Part shown: positions 22,282 through 28,683 of the stretch, piece by piece
Layout of the letters: each line of letters starts with the position of its first letter
Numbering within the stretch: position 1 is the stretch's first letter
Origin: a virus
Length of the DNA: 33,933 bases
Virus record (IMG/VR): IMGVR_UViG_3300032213_002871
Span: 1 to 33,933 of that record
Strand: one strand, 5' to 3'
The notes under the pieces: generated by a model
What the model was told of the DNA's origin: nothing
The model's input: only the letters and a program-made list of their open reading frames with translations
The model's database searches: none
Position numbers and translations under genes: made by a program

Positions 22282-23812
22282 TTTTACTTTGAAGGTATTG
22301 TTCAACTAAACTTTGTTCAGTTTCACTTAATTGATCTACATCATATTCGCCTGTGCGAAGTTTTTCAGTCAGGTATTGTATATATTGTTCGTCGTAAGTA
22401 TAGCTATCTGTTTTGTCTTTGTCAACTTCAATCCATTTAAATCCGTTATATTTAAATAACTTATTTGGCAAATAGTCAACTCTTAAAAACATATCCCCTT
22501 TGTTTACTTGATCGGGAAATTTAATTCCAAATCCACTTTTTATAGCAGTTGAATCTACATTGTCTGCTTGCAGTTTTCTAACATTTAAAGTTTCTGGTAC
22601 TGCGGGAGGTTCTTTTTTAACACGATTTGCTGTTTCAGGCACTTTAACAAATTTACTCGATTCGACATTTGTTTCAGTCTGAACTTCTTGACTTGGTTGA
22701 TCAGGCATAGAATCAAGTGTTGTGGTTGGCACTAATTCTGGCTCAGGCACTGGATCTGGTTTATAAACCATTGGTTTTAAATTTTTAAAATGAACAAACG
22801 GCTTATTAAGGTATGTATGTTTGCTTATATCAAAGTCATCTTCAAATGGTGTCGACTGTGCTGTTATATTAGAGTCTGCGCTAGGTAATTTTTCTTCCTG
22901 CGATGATTTTTTTATTTCTTCAAGTTCTTCTTGTGTGGGCTTTTCGCCGACGTCGGCAACGTATGGATCGGGAGTTATATTGAATTCAGGATCGTTTTCT
23001 AATTCTTGTCTAGCACCGTCTTGGAACAGTTTTTCTTGTTCTTTTCTTTCCTGTTCTTCTTTAGCCCAACGAATACTTTGTTGAGCGGCTAGAATTAGCA
23101 CAAGAGCCAACGGATCAAATACAGCAACGATTAAAATAATAACCCAACGCACTGCTGCTTCTAATAGGTTTGTATCTGGGTTATCCCCATATATCAGCGC
23201 GGCAATATATTTGATCGGCCCTACTTCTGCTTCCACTTTACGTACTTCCGCTCGTATTGGAGCGGCTTCATCATTGAGAACACCAATAAGTTTTTGGTTG
23301 GCTTCAATGCTCTTGGCCAAAGCAGCCCTATCGCGGGCTTGAGCCCGACGAATAGCATTGGACTTAGTCGCACCTTCTTCTGTTGTGCTCCTTGCCATGA
23401 CTTGGTCAACCGCCTCATCCATTTGGCGGAGTTGCCGGCGGTCAGCTTCAATGTTTTCCTTTGCAGTTTTAATTTTTTCATCATAGATTGCAATCTTACT
23501 TTGTACATCTCCGCTTACTAAGCTTTGATCACTGTGAGCTTTGCTTAAGAAGCCAAAGCATCCGATAGATGTTAACATCATTAGCAACACAACTGCCGAA
23601 CACAAATAAACTTTATAAGTCCATTTTGCTCTTGCCCAATTTATTTTTAACCAAACTGCTCCAGTAATTTTACCAATACCTAGTGCCGCTCCCATAACTG
23701 CAACTGCAATTGGAGACGCGGCAAAAATAGCCATAAGACCTACTATGCTATAATATTCTGCTATAGCGGAAATAATTAATGCTACGGTTAGTGTAAAATA
23801 TCCAAATATCAT
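22268..23812 (-). CDS. large membrane protein with coiled coil and C-terminal domain
   Basis: 514 aa from the ATG at 23812. Three spans occur near the N-terminus (about 3-70), with a fourth at about 210-235 (VRWVIILIVAVFDPLALVLIL). Between them is an extracytoplasmic or periplasmic coiled coil (about 90-185, SKIAIYDEKIKTAKENIEADRR). After the last span come a charged helix (QERKEQEKLFQDG), a long acidic/Pro/Ser linker, and a small C-terminal domain (GIKFPDQVNKGDMFLRVDYLPN). The start is chosen because a late-type motif lies 7 nt upstream and it avoids overlap with the gene upstream. Function is unknown; a membrane-remodelling or lysis-inhibition role would fit. Confidence 0.65.
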   Translation of the reverse strand: MIFGYFTLTVALIISAIAEYYSIVGLMAIFAASPIAVAVMGAALGIGKITGAVWLKINWARAKWTYKVYLCSAVVLLMMLTSIGCFGFLSKAHSDQSLVSGDVQSKIAIYDEKIKTAKENIEADRRQLRQMDEAVDQVMARSTTEEGATKSNAIRRAQARDRAALAKSIEANQKLIGVLNDEAAPIRAEVRKVEAEVGPIKYIAALIYGDNPDTNLLEAAVRWVIILIVAVFDPLALVLILAAQQSIRWAKEEQERKEQEKLFQDGARQELENDPEFNITPDPYVADVGEKPTQEELEEIKKSSQEEKLPSADSNITAQSTPFEDDFDISKHTYLNKPFVHFKNLKPMVYKPDPVPEPELVPTTTLDSMPDQPSQEVQTETNVESSKFVKVPETANRVKKEPPAVPETLNVRKLQADNVDSTAIKSGFGIKFPDQVNKGDMFLRVDYLPNKLFKYNGFKWIEVDKDKTDSYTYDEQYIQYLTEKLRTGEYDVDQLSETEQSLVEQYLQSKNEKT

Positions 23813-23819
23813 AAGATAG

Positions 23820-23827
23820 TATTTATC
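23820..23827 (-). promoter_or_regulatory. T4-type late promoter motif, leaderless
   Basis: GATAAATA then CTATCTT then ATG (23812). The motif continues as the T4 late CT and is 7 nt from the start codon, as at both glycine-rich genes. No Shine-Dalgarno is visible. Confidence 0.65.
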
Positions 23828-23840
23828 GGCTTTTCCTTTG

Positions 23841-24194
23841 CTAGCGAATCTTAATTTCGTTATCCTTTTGTCGATCACTGTACAACTTTCGGCCACGCTC
23901 CCTAATTAAATCAGCCATGTGTTGCGGATCTTTGTCGAACATTGTTCGAAAGTCTTCGGCGGTGATATTGTCTTCAGTGTCTATGCAATAAATTTCGTAA
24001 TGACGTTGAGAATTAAAGCGAGCTCTCAGCACAATCATCCTTACAATGCTGCCTACAGTATTGGTTCGTCCTTTGTTAGGATTCTCCTTAGTTTCTTTTA
24101 AGGTTGCCCACATTTCTTCCTTTTCAATATCAGAAATGTTGACGACGGCTTCGAGCCCAGTACAATCCCAACTAAGAAGGTAAGTGTGGCTCAT
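23841..24194 (-). CDS. conserved phage protein, 117 aa
   Basis: A 117-aa protein starting MSHTYLLSWDCTGLEAVVNISD. It is charged, without signal or membrane segment; NITAEDFRTMFDKDPQHMADLIRERG near the end looks helical. I know it only as a conserved hypothetical type. It overlaps the upstream membrane gene by an ATGA junction, typical of this dense array of small genes. Confidence 0.65.
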   Translation of the reverse strand: MSHTYLLSWDCTGLEAVVNISDIEKEEMWATLKETKENPNKGRTNTVGSIVRMIVLRARFNSQRHYEIYCIDTEDNITAEDFRTMFDKDPQHMADLIRERGRKLYSDRQKDNEIKIR

Positions 24195-24436
24195 TGTAGT
24201 ATTACTCTCCCAACACCCATAAGATAAATTACTAGCAGTCCTGCATTCACAACTATAAGCGCATTGTCACGAATTCGCAAGGCCCAAATCAACCAAACCA
24301 GTGTGCCCACGTTCATTAGATAAACGTTCCAGGGATCAATTGCCAAACTAGTTAAAATTGCACCAATCAAAATAACAACTGTAGCAGTCCATTTCAAAAT
24401 TGCATCTATTTGCCTGTAAGATAATTCTTTGATCAT
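24191..24436 (-). CDS. small three-span membrane protein
   Basis: An 81-aa hydrophobic protein with three probable spans (about 13-30, 36-52, 58-78) connected by short loops (LAIDPWNVYLMNVGT; RIRDNALIVVNAGL). Related small membrane proteins recur in T4-like phages; I know no function. The DPxNVYLxNxGTLVWLIWA core looks like the SemiSWEET/PnuC-like small bundle, but that is only a fold impression. The ATGA overlaps at both ends show operon coupling. Confidence 0.65.
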   Translation of the reverse strand: MIKELSYRQIDAILKWTATVVILIGAILTSLAIDPWNVYLMNVGTLVWLIWALRIRDNALIVVNAGLLVIYLMGVGRVILQ

Positions 24437-24675
24437 TGGGCAACTCCGAATTTTTCTAATACTGCTCTAGCACAATCACGAATCACAGATTCTTCAATTT
24501 GACTGCGATAGTCTTTGTAGTAAAGCGGCACCTCTAACACAGCCCGATTACATTCTTGTACAATCAGCCGGGCGAACTTTTCTTTATCAAAATCTTCATA
24601 AGCAGGAGCGCCATTCCAATCGGGCTCATATCTCTTAGTAGCCTGGTCAACCAGTTCTTTAATTCGTTCGTTCAT
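24433..24675 (-). CDS. small protein, MNERI-family paralogue 1
   Basis: 80 aa: MNERIKELVDQATKRYEPDW, then FDKEKFARLIVQEC (28-41) and the C-terminal VLEKFGVAQ. It is one of three paralogues in the window (also 24818-25024 and 25908-26147) sharing MNERI, EKFAxLIVxEC and a FGVE-like end. The conserved Cys in a LIVxEC helix may be functional, but I know no function. It overlaps the next gene (24436) by an ATGA junction. Confidence 0.72.
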   Translation of the reverse strand: MNERIKELVDQATKRYEPDWNGAPAYEDFDKEKFARLIVQECNRAVLEVPLYYKDYRSQIEESVIRDCARAVLEKFGVAQ

Positions 24676-24818
24676 TTTATAAATCTACTCCAAAGAAATC
24701 TCAAAGTCAATCCATCTACGAAATTCTGTTTGAATCGTGTGTCTGGTGCCCAAACCACATAGCCAAGAAGAATGCCCGATGCCCAACCAACAAAAAAATA
24801 AACAGTGATTTCATCCAT
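24672..24818 (-). CDS. small membrane protein, 48 aa
   Basis: Translated by hand: MDEITVYFFVGWASGILLGY and VVWAPDTRFKQNFVDG. One probable span (about 6-24) is followed by a basic tail. The start shares a base with the stop of the 68-aa gene upstream, and its own stop overlaps the next start by TGA/ATG. Coupling at both ends and no competing gene support coding despite the small size. Confidence 0.65.
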   Translation of the reverse strand: MDEITVYFFVGWASGILLGYVVWAPDTRFKQNFVDGLTLRFLWSRFIK

Positions 24819-25024
24819 CATTCAACTCCGAAATGTTCGCTATACTTGTCTAACATTCGTGCAAACGCACTAAATGACAACTCTTGTCGGTTTAGTTCGA
24901 TGCATTCTCGAACAATCAATTCAGCAAACTTTTCTTCGTCAAAACCAAATTCAATTAAGTCACCAAACTGATTGTATTCTTCAATTCTGCATTGTTCAGC
25001 AAGTAGGTTAATTCGTTCGTTCAT
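24818..25024 (-). CDS. small protein, MNERI-family paralogue 2
   Basis: 68 aa: MNERINLLAEQCRIEEYNQF, FDEEKFAELIVRECIEL in the middle and SEHFGVE at the end. It belongs to the same family as 24433-24675 and 25908-26147. Function unknown. Overlapping starts and stops on both sides indicate co-translation. Confidence 0.72.
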   Translation of the reverse strand: MNERINLLAEQCRIEEYNQFGDLIEFGFDEEKFAELIVRECIELNRQELSFSAFARMLDKYSEHFGVE

Positions 25025-25194
25025 GGATGCGGACCTCTTCCCATATAGTAATCTGCTAGGCGTTCTTCATATTCTTCCTGCATTTCCGGAATCATTTTTT
25101 CCAAAACTTTGAGGACTTTTTTTAGTCGGCGTGGCCCGGTGCCAAAGGCAAAAATAATAGCTCGCCGAATTTCGGCTTCTTGTTCACCAGTCAT
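25021..25194 (-). CDS. hypothetical protein, 57 aa
   Basis: Translated by hand: MTGEQEAEIRRAIIFAFG, then TGPRRLKKVLKVLEKM and a Glu-rich end. It overlaps its upstream neighbour (ATG inside its TGA) and its stop overlaps the next start by TGA/ATG. The protein is helical and highly charged and could be a small nucleic-acid-associated or regulatory protein. Function unknown. Confidence 0.62.
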   Translation of the reverse strand: MTGEQEAEIRRAIIFAFGTGPRRLKKVLKVLEKMIPEMQEEYEERLADYYMGRGPHP

Positions 25195-25466
25195 TGTTCA
25201 ACCTCAAACAAAATACGTGGACTTCCGTCCAAATCGCCATTGGCACTGATGCGAATGATTTTACGACTTTCAATGACACCGCCCACAGAAATAAACGGAC
25301 CTCCACTGGGATCAACGAAACCCAAGTCAGTGAGGTCCATGCGCTCTTGCCCCTCTCGGCCACCAAAACGCCAATACTTGAGTTCACCTACGATAGTGTA
25401 AGTGTTGTCGCTGACTTTTTCAAAACGATATTCGTCGCCGTATCTATTTTTCATTTTTAATTCCAT
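25191..25466 (-). CDS. hypothetical protein, 91 aa
   Basis: 91 aa with predicted beta-strands (NTYTIVGELKYWRFGG; RKIIRISANGDLDG). The start at 25466 overlaps the previous gene by 10 nt; a second ATG at 25454 would shorten it by four residues. No recognised motif, and the function is unknown. Confidence 0.6.
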   Translation of the reverse strand: MELKMKNRYGDEYRFEKVSDNTYTIVGELKYWRFGGREGQERMDLTDLGFVDPSGGPFISVGGVIESRKIIRISANGDLDGSPRILFEVEQ

Positions 25467-25684
25467 GTCTCTAAGAGAGAACTATACTTTGCAAGTAGTT
25501 CTTTTTCTTGTTGGTTGATTGCATCTAGTGCCTCTTTAAGAGTACGACCAGTAGTGCCCACATATTGTGTGCCGTCACGCCAGTGAGCATACATGTGTAC
25601 GCCTTGGCGAAGGCCTTCGTGATAAGCACGAGTCTGTGCCAGTTGCAGATACTGATCCTGCTCGGGTGTAAAGGTGATTGTCAT
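25457..25684 (-). CDS. hypothetical protein, 75 aa
   Basis: 75 aa (MTITFTPEQDQYLQLAQTRA) with a helix-rich N-terminus, WRDGTQYVGTTGRTL in the middle and an acidic helix at the end. A good Shine-Dalgarno (AAGGAG, spacing 7) supports the start. The YVGTTGRTLKEAL segment looks like a small beta-turn domain. Function unknown. Confidence 0.65.
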   Translation of the reverse strand: MTITFTPEQDQYLQLAQTRAYHEGLRQGVHMYAHWRDGTQYVGTTGRTLKEALDAINQQEKELLAKYSSLLETWN

Positions 25685-25695
25685 GATTGAACTCC

Positions 25696-25911
25696 TTAGT
25701 TCTGCGTGATCTTTTCAACCAACTGGGAAAATGTGATAGATCGGCCACTGGTATACACAATATCAAAACTGTCGTTCTCGATGTAATATCGATTGCGGTC
25801 ACAGTTTACATATTCACCTTGATCGTCGGTGTAGACCTGACGCATTTGTGTATAGATGTGATCCACTACACCATCAAAGATCACTCGGGTGGTAATTTTA
25901 CGCTTGCTCAT
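25696..25911 (-). CDS. hypothetical protein, 71 aa
   Basis: 71 aa (MSKRKITTRVIFDGVVDHIY), basic at the start and rich in aromatic residues (NCDRNRYYIENDSFDIVYTS). Its ATG overlaps the stop of the MNERI paralogue 3 gene. No recognised motif, and the function is unknown. Confidence 0.6.
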   Translation of the reverse strand: MSKRKITTRVIFDGVVDHIYTQMRQVYTDDQGEYVNCDRNRYYIENDSFDIVYTSGRSITFSQLVEKITQN

Positions 25912-26147
25912 TCTTCAACTCCGAAATGTTCCAGAAAATCCATCTCTGCCATACTCATTGCTTCGTCTACATTCCAACCATCGTCAATGGCTTGGTTCTT
26001 GCGTTTAGCTACAATGTCAGCACATTCTCGAACAATCAACTCAGCGAATCTGTTCAACTGTGCTGGCAATAGTTTATCGGTATTAGGGTTGTCCCAATAT
26101 TCTTCTTTCCAAATTTTGTCAGCAAGTTTTCTAATTCGTTCGTTCAT
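25908..26147 (-). CDS. small protein, MNERI-family paralogue 3
   Basis: 79 aa from the ATG at 26147 (a TTG 12 bases upstream is unlikely). MNERIRKLADKIWKEEYWDN, RFAELIVRECADIVAKRK and FLEHFGVEE repeat the pattern of the genes at 24433 and 24818. The 15-nt stretch encoding the start (AACGAACGAATT on the minus strand) is the same in all three copies, suggesting recent duplication or constraint on the start region. Function unknown. Confidence 0.72.
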   Translation of the reverse strand: MNERIRKLADKIWKEEYWDNPNTDKLLPAQLNRFAELIVRECADIVAKRKNQAIDDGWNVDEAMSMAEMDFLEHFGVEE

Positions 26148-26148
26148 T

Positions 26149-26292
26149 TTACAGTCCAATCAGCAAGGATCGAAATTGAATTTGTTCGGAGCCGTCGGGA
26201 TGACGGATCACCACACACCGACTGCCCGGGGTGTTGGCCTCACGAAGAACGGTGACGACATTACCAGTGATTCTATCAATTGCCTGTTTCAT
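26149..26292 (-). CDS. small protein, 47 aa
   Basis: Translated by hand: MKQAIDRITGNVVTVLREAN, TPGSRCVVIRHPDGSEQIQF and RSLLIGL. The start overlaps the stop of the 64-aa gene by ATGA and its stop is one base before the next gene. It is a compact beta-strand-like sequence with no known function. Confidence 0.6.
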   Translation of the reverse strand: MKQAIDRITGNVVTVLREANTPGSRCVVIRHPDGSEQIQFRSLLIGL

Positions 26293-26483
26293 TTTTCAAA
26301 CTCCGCATCAACAGTGCCGCAGACCACATACTCCAACTCTGCCCAGGCTTCTTCTACTGTGTCAAAGCCCACGGCATCGTAGCTGCCATCGTAGAGCTTG
26401 GCATAGTAGGATCCGTTGCCGGGACTGGCGTCAGTGTCAATGCCAATCTCACCGTAGCTGGTTGCTCTAATCATCTTGTCCAT
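26289..26483 (-). CDS. small protein, 64 aa
   Basis: 64 aa from the ATG at 26483, the first start after the stop of the preceding gene (a TTG at 26495 is also in frame). MDKMIRATSYGEIGIDTDAS, then GSYYAKLYDGSYDAVGFDTVEEAW and a Cys near the end. The sequence looks like a small soluble beta-rich protein; unknown. Confidence 0.58.
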   Translation of the reverse strand: MDKMIRATSYGEIGIDTDASPGNGSYYAKLYDGSYDAVGFDTVEEAWAELEYVVCGTVDAEFEK

Positions 26484-26485
26484 GT

Positions 26486-26737
26486 TCAACCCCAATCCTT
26501 CTTGTCGCCGAACTTCTCGTTGTAATTGAAGCCTGCGGTGTAGGCTGTGATCTCTTCTGCGGTCATCTCTCCCAGAGTGACCATCTCCGATGAGTAAGTG
26601 TCACCCCGGAAGTAGTGCGGGTTATACCCTCGATGGTAATAACTGTCGGCAGAACCACGATCAAAAGGTCCACCATGTCGTTGGTCGTAGAAATTGCCTT
26701 CAAATTCTTGAGGCTTGCTGGTATAGTCAATCAACAT
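26486..26737 (-). CDS. conserved phage protein, 83 aa
   Basis: 83 aa starting MLIDYTSKPQEFEGNFYDQ with a strong TAGGAG Shine-Dalgarno. A Gly/Tyr/Arg-rich middle (QRHGGPFDRGSADSYYHRGY) and the acidic helical end MTAEEITAYTAGFNYNEKFG resemble small conserved proteins of T4-like cyanophage type genomes. I know no function for it. Confidence 0.66.
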   Translation of the reverse strand: MLIDYTSKPQEFEGNFYDQRHGGPFDRGSADSYYHRGYNPHYFRGDTYSSEMVTLGEMTAEEITAYTAGFNYNEKFGDKKDWG

Positions 26738-26755
26738 AATATACTCCTAATGTTT

Positions 26756-27070
26756 TCAATACTGATTAAGTGAAGGGTGCAGTTCTGCAATCAATTCACG
26801 CTCACGTGCATGAGCAGGTTTACGACCACGCAGAACTTCTACTACTTCAACTTCAAAAACTTCGGCACCATGTTCACGAATGCTGCGACACAGATTCCAG
26901 TCTTTGCCTTCAGTCAATGCACGGCGAACATGTTTCTGAAAACGAACCTTGAGCGCCTTTTTGAGTTGTTGAGCGCACACTGTGATGCCCAAATAGAACT
27001 CGCCCGTTTGGGTGTTCATCAGCATATAAACGGCGTGCTTGCGGTCTTGGCGTGCTTTACGTTTCATCAT
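26756..27070 (-). CDS. GIY-YIG-like nuclease domain protein
   Basis: 104 aa from the ATG at 27070. The usual GIY and YIG motifs appear as AVY and YLG in HAVYMLMNTQTGEFYLGI. An Arg in KKALKVRFQKHVRRAL matches the catalytic Arg region, and the late Glu and Asn (RERELIAELHPSLNQY) match the metal-binding Glu and conserved Asn. No DNA-binding tail is attached, unlike homing endonucleases. It could be a small repair or host-DNA-degrading nuclease. A sigma-70-like promoter lies exactly upstream. The changed first motif leaves some doubt about activity. Confidence 0.72.
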   Translation of the reverse strand: MMKRKARQDRKHAVYMLMNTQTGEFYLGITVCAQQLKKALKVRFQKHVRRALTEGKDWNLCRSIREHGAEVFEVEVVEVLRGRKPAHARERELIAELHPSLNQY

Positions 27071-27076
27071 AATAGT

Positions 27077-27105
27077 ATTATAGCAAAATGACGAATTTCG
27101 AGCAA
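27077..27105 (-). promoter_or_regulatory. sigma-70-like promoter of the GIY-YIG-like gene, leaderless geometry
   Basis: TTGCTC (27100-27105), 17 nt, TATAAT (27077-27082), then exactly 6 nt to the ATG at 27070. The 14 bases GGTTGCTCGAAATT around the -35 are the same as in the promoter at 27548-27576. Confidence 0.72.
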
Positions 27106-27143
27106 CCAAAAAATGCCTAATTTTTAAGCAAAAAACACCTATT

Positions 27144-27167
27144 TTTTGTTGTATTTTTACAACAAAA
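27144..27167. other. AU-rich inverted repeat between two small genes
   Basis: TTTTGTTGTA, 4-nt loop, TACAACAAAA: a perfect 10-bp stem just behind the stop of the 67-aa gene (27171) and ahead of the GIY-YIG promoter. No T run follows on the minus strand, so it is not a classical terminator; it might protect the mRNA 3' end or be a regulator site. Confidence 0.5.
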
Positions 27168-27170
27168 TCA

Positions 27171-27374
27171 TTATCTTGACAATAATTGTGCTAATTCTGT
27201 GTGCAATTGATCCACTTCTTCCCGGGAAACATAAAAGTCAGTAGTACTATCGTAGTACTCTCCCTCTTTTGGATCGTAATACAAAACTCTACCATTGGCA
27301 AAATAAAAAGGACCTTCAAGCCCTTTGATAGGCTGAAAACGACTATCCCGTTGTCCTAGCACTTTAAATCCCAT
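27171..27374 (-). CDS. hypothetical protein, 67 aa
   Basis: 67 aa from the ATG at 27374, chosen because AGGAG lies 6 nt upstream (longer in-frame starts lie in the previous gene). MGFKVLGQRDSRFQPIKGLE, GPFYFANGRVLYYDPKEGEY and an acidic C-terminal helix. No motif recognised. It follows the 50-aa gene at 27389-27541 and would be expressed from the leaderless promoter before that gene. Confidence 0.62.
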   Translation of the reverse strand: MGFKVLGQRDSRFQPIKGLEGPFYFANGRVLYYDPKEGEYYDSTTDFYVSREEVDQLHTELAQLLSR

Positions 27375-27388
27375 ACTAAACTCCTGTT

Positions 27389-27541
27389 TTAGGAAAAGGT
27401 AACTATACAACGAGTTTTGTCAATCAAAATATCTTCTGAGACAATATAACCGCCATAAATTTGCTTATACGTTTCTGCCACAGACTTGACATAAAATTGT
27501 AAAATTTTACCGTTTTTTGTAATCAGTGTGTATTGCATCAT
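27389..27541 (-). CDS. small protein, 50 aa, leaderless mRNA
   Basis: Translated by hand from ATG-ATG at 27541: MMQYTLITKNGKILQFYVKS, VAETYKQIYGGYIVSEDILI and DKTRCIVTFS. The protein looks like a small beta-alpha-beta unit. The promoter TATAAT is 6 nt from the ATG, so no ribosome-binding site can be present. The close match of its promoter to the GIY-YIG promoter and a stop just before the AGGAG of the next gene support coding. Function unknown. Confidence 0.66.
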   Translation of the reverse strand: MMQYTLITKNGKILQFYVKSVAETYKQIYGGYIVSEDILIDKTRCIVTFS

Positions 27542-27547
27542 GTCATT

Positions 27548-27576
27548 ATTATAACAAAATTGGCAATTTCGAGCAA
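27548..27576 (-). promoter_or_regulatory. sigma-70-like promoter, leaderless geometry
   Basis: TTGCTC (27571-27576), 17 nt, TATAAT (27548-27553), then 6 nt to the ATG at 27541. It shares GGTTGCTCGAAATT and ATTTTG next to the -10 with the promoter at 27077-27105, which suggests a phage-wide early promoter family. Confidence 0.72.
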
Positions 27577-27579
27577 CCG

Positions 27580-27813
27580 TTATTTGATGTGTATTTTGTT
27601 CTTATTTTTACTAAATTCTCGACCCATGTAGTACCTGATCATTTTTTGATTTATGCAATGCGGCAAGTCTATGTAGGGTTCTTCTACTACAAATTGATAA
27701 GGGCAGTCCACCCAACTAGCACTTTGCAAATATCGATAATAAGCCGATCGATGTTTTTGATTGGCTGCATCAAATATCGTATGTGGCCGACTCGACATGA
27801 ATGTTTTTAGCAT
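27580..27813 (-). CDS. hypothetical protein, 77 aa
   Basis: 77 aa (MLKTFMSSRPHTIFDAANQKH) with aromatic and basic residues and a Lys/Asn-rich tail. It starts one base after the stop of the 72-aa gene. Nothing recognised. The AAYYRYLQSASWV-like centre could be helical; function unknown. Confidence 0.58.
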   Translation of the reverse strand: MLKTFMSSRPHTIFDAANQKHRSAYYRYLQSASWVDCPYQFVVEEPYIDLPHCINQKMIRYYMGREFSKNKNKIHIK

Positions 27814-27814
27814 A

Positions 27815-28033
27815 TTAATGAAGCGTTCTTGATTCTAAGTTGTTAACGTTAAGCAGTTTAAAAATTTTAAGAATGTTTTCTGGAAGGTCGATATCTTTGT
27901 AATCTTCAGGCATTAAAAATGTTTTTAAGTTGCCGTCCTTGTTTAAAATTAAAACAAAATCGGTGTCGTCGATACTGTTAATAAATTCTTCTTCGGTAAC
28001 ATCCTCGAGATCGTCATTCAAAGATTGTGTCAT
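27815..28033 (-). CDS. small acidic protein, 72 aa
   Basis: 72 aa, very acidic N-terminus (MTQSLNDDLEDVTEEEFINS) and a beta-like FVLILNKDGNLKTFLMPEDY. The EEFINSID-DTDFVLILNKDG pattern recalls a small conserved protein of T4-like phages, function unknown to me. It overlaps the metalloprotease-like gene by 20 nt. Confidence 0.64.
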   Translation of the reverse strand: MTQSLNDDLEDVTEEEFINSIDDTDFVLILNKDGNLKTFLMPEDYKDIDLPENILKIFKLLNVNNLESRTLH

Positions 28034-28682
28034 GGTACTGCTGCTCCAATTTTTTTAAGTATCGATTTGTTAGGCGAACAAATTTTAATACCACAGGGTC
28101 GTTTTTGTCAAATAGATTTACATAAGTTTTATAAAGTCCCGAGTGTTCTACTGTATTTTTTTTAGATTTCGGATTCAGCATAGAATCTGTTATTAGGTTA
28201 GCTGCTGCTGTAAATGCATAAGCATCTATTTCGTCCGAGTCCCCATAATATTCTTGTTGTTCTTTGATGTTTGGATTAAGACTTGTAGCTTTGTAACTTC
28301 GACACCAGTTATAGTTTCTACGCCTAAACTGATTAAGATGCATGTATTCGTGACCGAGAATAAGAGAAAAATTGATACAAAATTCACTCCAGTGATTTCT
28401 GCTGAGATCACTTTCGCTAAAATAATAAAAATCTTTTCGTTTAGGAAAACTTATTTCTATTTCGATACAAACTTCACCATCGGCATCTTTTTCTGGATCA
28501 TACAATCCCGCAACGTCAAATGTATTAGATATCACCGTTAAAGTTTTATTGGCTAAAATTTTACAGTCTGAATAAGGAACTGCACATCTTACTTTTCGAA
28601 TAATAGTATTATGATCAACTACTTTATCAACCATTGGATCGTATATATCGTATAGTCTTTTAAGTAGTTGAAAATAATTCAT
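28014..28682 (-). CDS. zinc metalloprotease-like protein (HExxH)
   Basis: 222 aa with the zinc-binding motif HEYMH (111-115) in LILGHEYMHLNQF and an acidic third ligand candidate in DSDEIDAYAFTAA (E151 or D153). The layout is that of small gluzincin-type proteases found in phage genomes. CIEIEISFP and the Asp/Tyr-rich edge before the motif fit a compact domain. No signal peptide, so it would act in the host cytoplasm or inside virions. A target cannot be inferred; a role in host shut-off or head maturation is possible. Confidence 0.75.
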   Translation of the reverse strand: MNYFQLLKRLYDIYDPMVDKVVDHNTIIRKVRCAVPYSDCKILANKTLTVISNTFDVAGLYDPEKDADGEVCIEIEISFPKRKDFYYFSESDLSRNHWSEFCINFSLILGHEYMHLNQFRRRNYNWCRSYKATSLNPNIKEQQEYYGDSDEIDAYAFTAAANLITDSMLNPKSKKNTVEHSGLYKTYVNLFDKNDPVVLKFVRLTNRYLKKLEQQYHDTIFE

Positions 28683-28683
28683 T

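Noticed and set aside
25687-26382. A long plus-strand open frame (231 codons) opposite the array of small genes
   Set aside because: It runs antisense to several minus-strand genes that have Shine-Dalgarno sites and ATGA-coupled starts; it lacks a ribosome-binding site and a recognisable protein pattern.
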